Source of the DNA: Chitinophagaceae bacterium
GTDB taxonomy: Bacteria; Bacteroidota; Bacteroidia; Chitinophagales; Chitinophagaceae
Reading direction: 5' to 3'
Assembly (NCBI GenBank): GCA_019747455.1
Contig: JAIEQT010000532.1
Span: 1 to 7,209 of the forward strand
Length of the DNA: 7,209 nucleotides
The notes beneath the pieces were generated by a model. The model made no database searches. It saw only the letters and a list, made by a program, of their open reading frames with translations, and had not been told where the DNA came from. Shown here one piece after another: positions 7,076 through 7,209 of this stretch; within the stretch, counting starts at the first letter, position 1, and each line of letters begins with the position of its first letter. Made by a program: the position numbers and the translations under genes.

Positions 7076-7209
7076 ATGTGGCGTAACGGATTCCTTTTTT
7101 ATCTTATACTCTTTGTAGGTGTATTGGTGCAACATGCCAACGCCCAACAAGTAAGTTTACAGGGTATAGTTCGCGATAAACAAAGCAATGAACCTGTTTC
7201 GTTCGCCTC
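7076..7209 (+). CDS. Start of a secreted carboxypeptidase-regulatory-like protein (cut by window end)
   Basis: Only the first 44 codons are present; the frame is open to the window edge. The N-terminus is a textbook signal peptide: W-R-N, a hydrophobic core (about 6-18), then H-A21-N-A23 before Q-Q, a good A-x-A cleavage site. The mature part begins with VSLQGIVRDKQSNEPVSFA, the first strands of a carboxypeptidase-regulatory-like (CarboxypepD_reg) domain. In Bacteroidota this domain commonly starts TonB-dependent receptors, DUF5686 proteins and other outer-membrane or surface proteins; which one this is cannot be told here. It starts 16 bases after the chimera gene stops, with no terminator between, so the two are probably co-transcribed. 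A GTG at 7070-7072 in the same frame is a less likely start. Confidence 0.8.
   Translation, partial: MWRNGFLFYLILFVGVLVQHANAQQVSLQGIVRDKQSNEPVSFA

Overview
The window looks like chromosomal DNA from a member of the Bacteroidota, most likely near the Chitinophagaceae/Sphingobacteriales. This is an inference from several points: the AT-rich composition, the lack of clear Shine-Dalgarno sequences, -7 elements of the Bacteroidota type (TAnnTTTG), and protein families typical of that phylum. These include a periplasmic/outer-membrane TolB-like chimera, a carboxypeptidase-regulatory-like secreted protein, and a YcbL-type metallo-beta-lactamase-fold hydrolase. I see no tRNA, rRNA, CRISPR array, insertion sequence or phage gene.

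Layout. (1) Positions 6-686, minus strand: an OmpR/PhoB-type response regulator with all its phosphorylation residues. (2) Positions 687-812: a divergent intergenic region. It holds a good -7 element for the regulator gene and the 8-bp palindrome TGTTAACA twice, 71 bp apart; one copy is half of a larger imperfect palindrome just before the regulator's start codon. (3) Positions 813-2981, plus strand: a 722-residue exported protein of unknown function. It has a signal peptide, a long helix-rich middle, and a C-terminal alpha/beta domain whose His-Gly and Cys-Gly motifs resemble the dyad of clan CD (caspase/gingipain-like) cysteine peptidases. (4) Positions 2978-3619, minus strand: an MBL-fold hydrolase that ends tail-to-tail with gene 3, the stops overlapping by 4 bp. 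(5) Positions 3649-7059, plus strand: a 1136-residue exported protein. It joins a degenerate MA-clan (gluzincin-like) peptidase domain, a TolB-like beta-propeller and a C-terminal Omp85/BamA-like outer-membrane barrel. (6) Positions 7076-7209, plus strand, cut by the window edge: the start of a secreted protein with a signal peptide and the beginning of a carboxypeptidase-regulatory-like domain, probably in an operon with gene 5.

How they may work together. Genes 5 and 6 look like a small cell-envelope operon: an outer-membrane barrel with a large periplasmic part, followed by another exported protein. The regulator and the unknown exported protein share an upstream region and could be co-regulated from the TGTTAACA sites, but nothing in the sequence proves it. 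The hydrolase looks like a metabolic or housekeeping enzyme. The most unusual items are the three-part outer-membrane protein and the orphan exported protein with the possible Cys/His dyad.
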